NCBI GenBank assembly: GCA_002341345.1
Contig: DDNW01000041.1
Span: forward strand, 6,371 to 12,501
DNA from: Erythrobacter sp. UBA2510
GTDB taxonomy: Bacteria > Pseudomonadota > Alphaproteobacteria > Sphingomonadales > Sphingomonadaceae
Length of the DNA: 6,131 nt
Reading direction: 5' to 3'
In this document: one piece after another, positions 5,152 to 6,131 of the stretch
Layout of the letters: the number at the start of each line of letters is the position of its first letter
Position numbering within the stretch: position 1 is the stretch's first letter
Translations under genes and position numbers: made by a program
The notes under the pieces: model-generated
The model's database searches: none
Told to the model about the DNA's origin: nothing
What the model saw: only the letters and a program-made list of their open reading frames with translations

Positions 5152-6131
5152 CGAACTGACCGCGTTCCTGGCGACCGCGACCGTCGACGGCATCCTTGGG
5201 CGCTTGCTCTATCGCGGTGCGGCCTGGTCGCTCATGCGCGAGGACGGTGTGCTGCCGCCGAACGCACCGCCCCTCGGCGTGACGATCGAAACCGATCTTG
5301 CCGAACACGGCTTCGCCCTGCTTCGAGGCGCGATGGCCTTGCGCGCTCAAGCCGGTGCATCGGATCTGACCAGCAAGGCCTTCGAGCGCGCCGCCAACGC
5401 CTTCGAAGCCCTGGTGCGCAACGGCGACCCGGAGTCGCCCGATCGGGGTTTCCGCCGCACCATCGCCGCTGCGGCCTACCACCTGGCCGGCTTCTCCGCC
5501 GTCGCCTATTCCCTTTTCAACGAGACGGCGGACGACCTTAATGCGTCGCCGGGCGAAACCGCGGTTCGACACTTGATCCTCCGCGATCTCGGCCAATTGC
5601 GCGGCTTCGTTCGCCAATGGCTGGATGACGAGGCCCACGGCGATGAGCAGATCGCCGAGGCGCTAACGGGCGAAGAGCCCGACATCGACGAGGTGCTGTC
5701 GACCATCCTCAATACGACGATCTGTCGGGCGCTGGCGCATTTTGACTTCGCGCTCGAGACGGGCGAGCCCGAGCCGATCGAGAGCGCGCGGACCCTGCTC
5801 AGCACGGCGGTGAGCCTGGCGGACAATGCCGAGAATGTCCCGCTGTGGTGGATCTCGAACCTCTGCCGTCATCTCATCGACGACCTATGGCAGCACTCGC
5901 TGCACCAGAACCTGCCGACGGAGCCGCCCGAGGGAACGGAGGAGAAGTACCCCGACCTGCGGCGGCTGTTCATCTCCTCACTCTACGCCCGCAAGACGTC
6001 CGAGGTGGAGCTATGGCTTTCGCAGCGTGAAGCGGCTCAGCGCTCCACCGATGTCACCGACGACCTCGTCGTCGCCTTGCCGACCAGCGCCGGCAAGACG
6101 CGGGTGGCCGAAATCGCAGCGCTGATGACCT
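5138..6131 (+). CDS. hamB: HamB-like SF2 helicase of a Hachiman system (N-terminal part, cut by right edge)
   Basis: The frame is open from TTG 5138 to the window end (331 residues seen, no stop), so the gene is partial only because the window ends. Residues about 1-290 are mostly alpha-helical, with paired amphipathic helices (for example 54-70, 78-94, 106-128, 142-163, 186-208, 215-230) and no motif I recognise. ELWLSQREAAQ (291-301) resembles the Q-motif region, and ALPTSAGKTRVAEIAALM (313-330) is a Walker A motif with Lys320 in the form typical of Ski2-like SF2 helicases. In Hachiman, HamB is the ATP-driven DNA sensor that restrains the HamA nuclease. The start rests on AGGAGG 9 nt upstream and on the 14-nt overlap with the HamA-like gene. 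The DEAD/DEAH box and later motifs are out of view, so the name depends largely on the HamA-like neighbour. Confidence 0.75.
   Translation, partial: METIDELTAFLATATVDGILGRLLYRGAAWSLMREDGVLPPNAPPLGVTIETDLAEHGFALLRGAMALRAQAGASDLTSKAFERAANAFEALVRNGDPESPDRGFRRTIAAAAYHLAGFSAVAYSLFNETADDLNASPGETAVRHLILRDLGQLRGFVRQWLDDEAHGDEQIAEALTGEEPDIDEVLSTILNTTICRALAHFDFALETGEPEPIESARTLLSTAVSLADNAENVPLWWISNLCRHLIDDLWQHSLHQNLPTEPPEGTEEKYPDLRRLFISSLYARKTSEVELWLSQREAAQRSTDVTDDLVVALPTSAGKTRVAEIAALMT

Noticed and set aside
4240..5193. Long minus-strand open frame (317 codons) opposite the HamA-like gene
   Set aside because: It is a shadow of the plus-strand coding frames, spans two gene junctions, and shows no recognisable motif.
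1..6131. CRISPR array, tRNA, rRNA or integrase gene
   Set aside because: No regularly spaced repeats, no tRNA-like cloverleaf with conserved arm sequences and no recombinase motif were seen; coding frames fill nearly the whole window.

Overview
The window is a GC-rich, plus-strand-only stretch of a proteobacterial chromosome or plasmid. The dense alphaproteobacteria-like codon use and an ArsH resembling rhizobial proteins suggest an alphaproteobacterium; this is inference from memory of the families, not a search. It joins two gene blocks through a 293-bp spacer.

Left block (1-2455): the 3' part of an arsenic resistance operon. It reads arsC (low-molecular-weight phosphatase type, cut by the left edge), arsC (glutaredoxin type), acr3 (arsenite efflux permease) and arsH (FMN-dependent NADPH oxidoreductase). 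Gaps are 8 nt, 9 nt and a 1-nt overlap. Arsenate is reduced by either ArsC, arsenite leaves through Acr3, and ArsH handles trivalent organoarsenicals and redox stress. The expected ArsR repressor is not in view and would lie upstream.

Spacer (2456-2748): no convincing gene. It starts with a slightly AT-richer stretch, then holds a palindrome-dense segment (about 2527-2687, including an 18-bp perfect palindrome and an 8-bp-stem hairpin). It ends in a good sigma70-type promoter with a 17-bp spacer, overlapped by short repeats that could be operators. I see no terminator with a T-run after arsH.

Right block (2749 to the right edge): a defence operon of four genes, each overlapping the next. They are an AbiEi-type antitoxin (wHTH, DUF6088-like), an AbiEii-type nucleotidyltransferase toxin, a HamA-like nuclease (DUF1837, Hachiman system) and the N-terminal third or so of a HamB-like SF2 helicase. 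The helicase begins at a TTG codon behind a strong Shine-Dalgarno and runs off the window after its Walker A motif. Overlaps of 8, 1 and 14 nt imply one transcript with translational coupling. The most interesting point is therefore the fusion of an AbiE toxin-antitoxin pair and a Hachiman pair into one operon. Either the toxin pair is an addiction or guard module for Hachiman, or the four proteins form a composite system.
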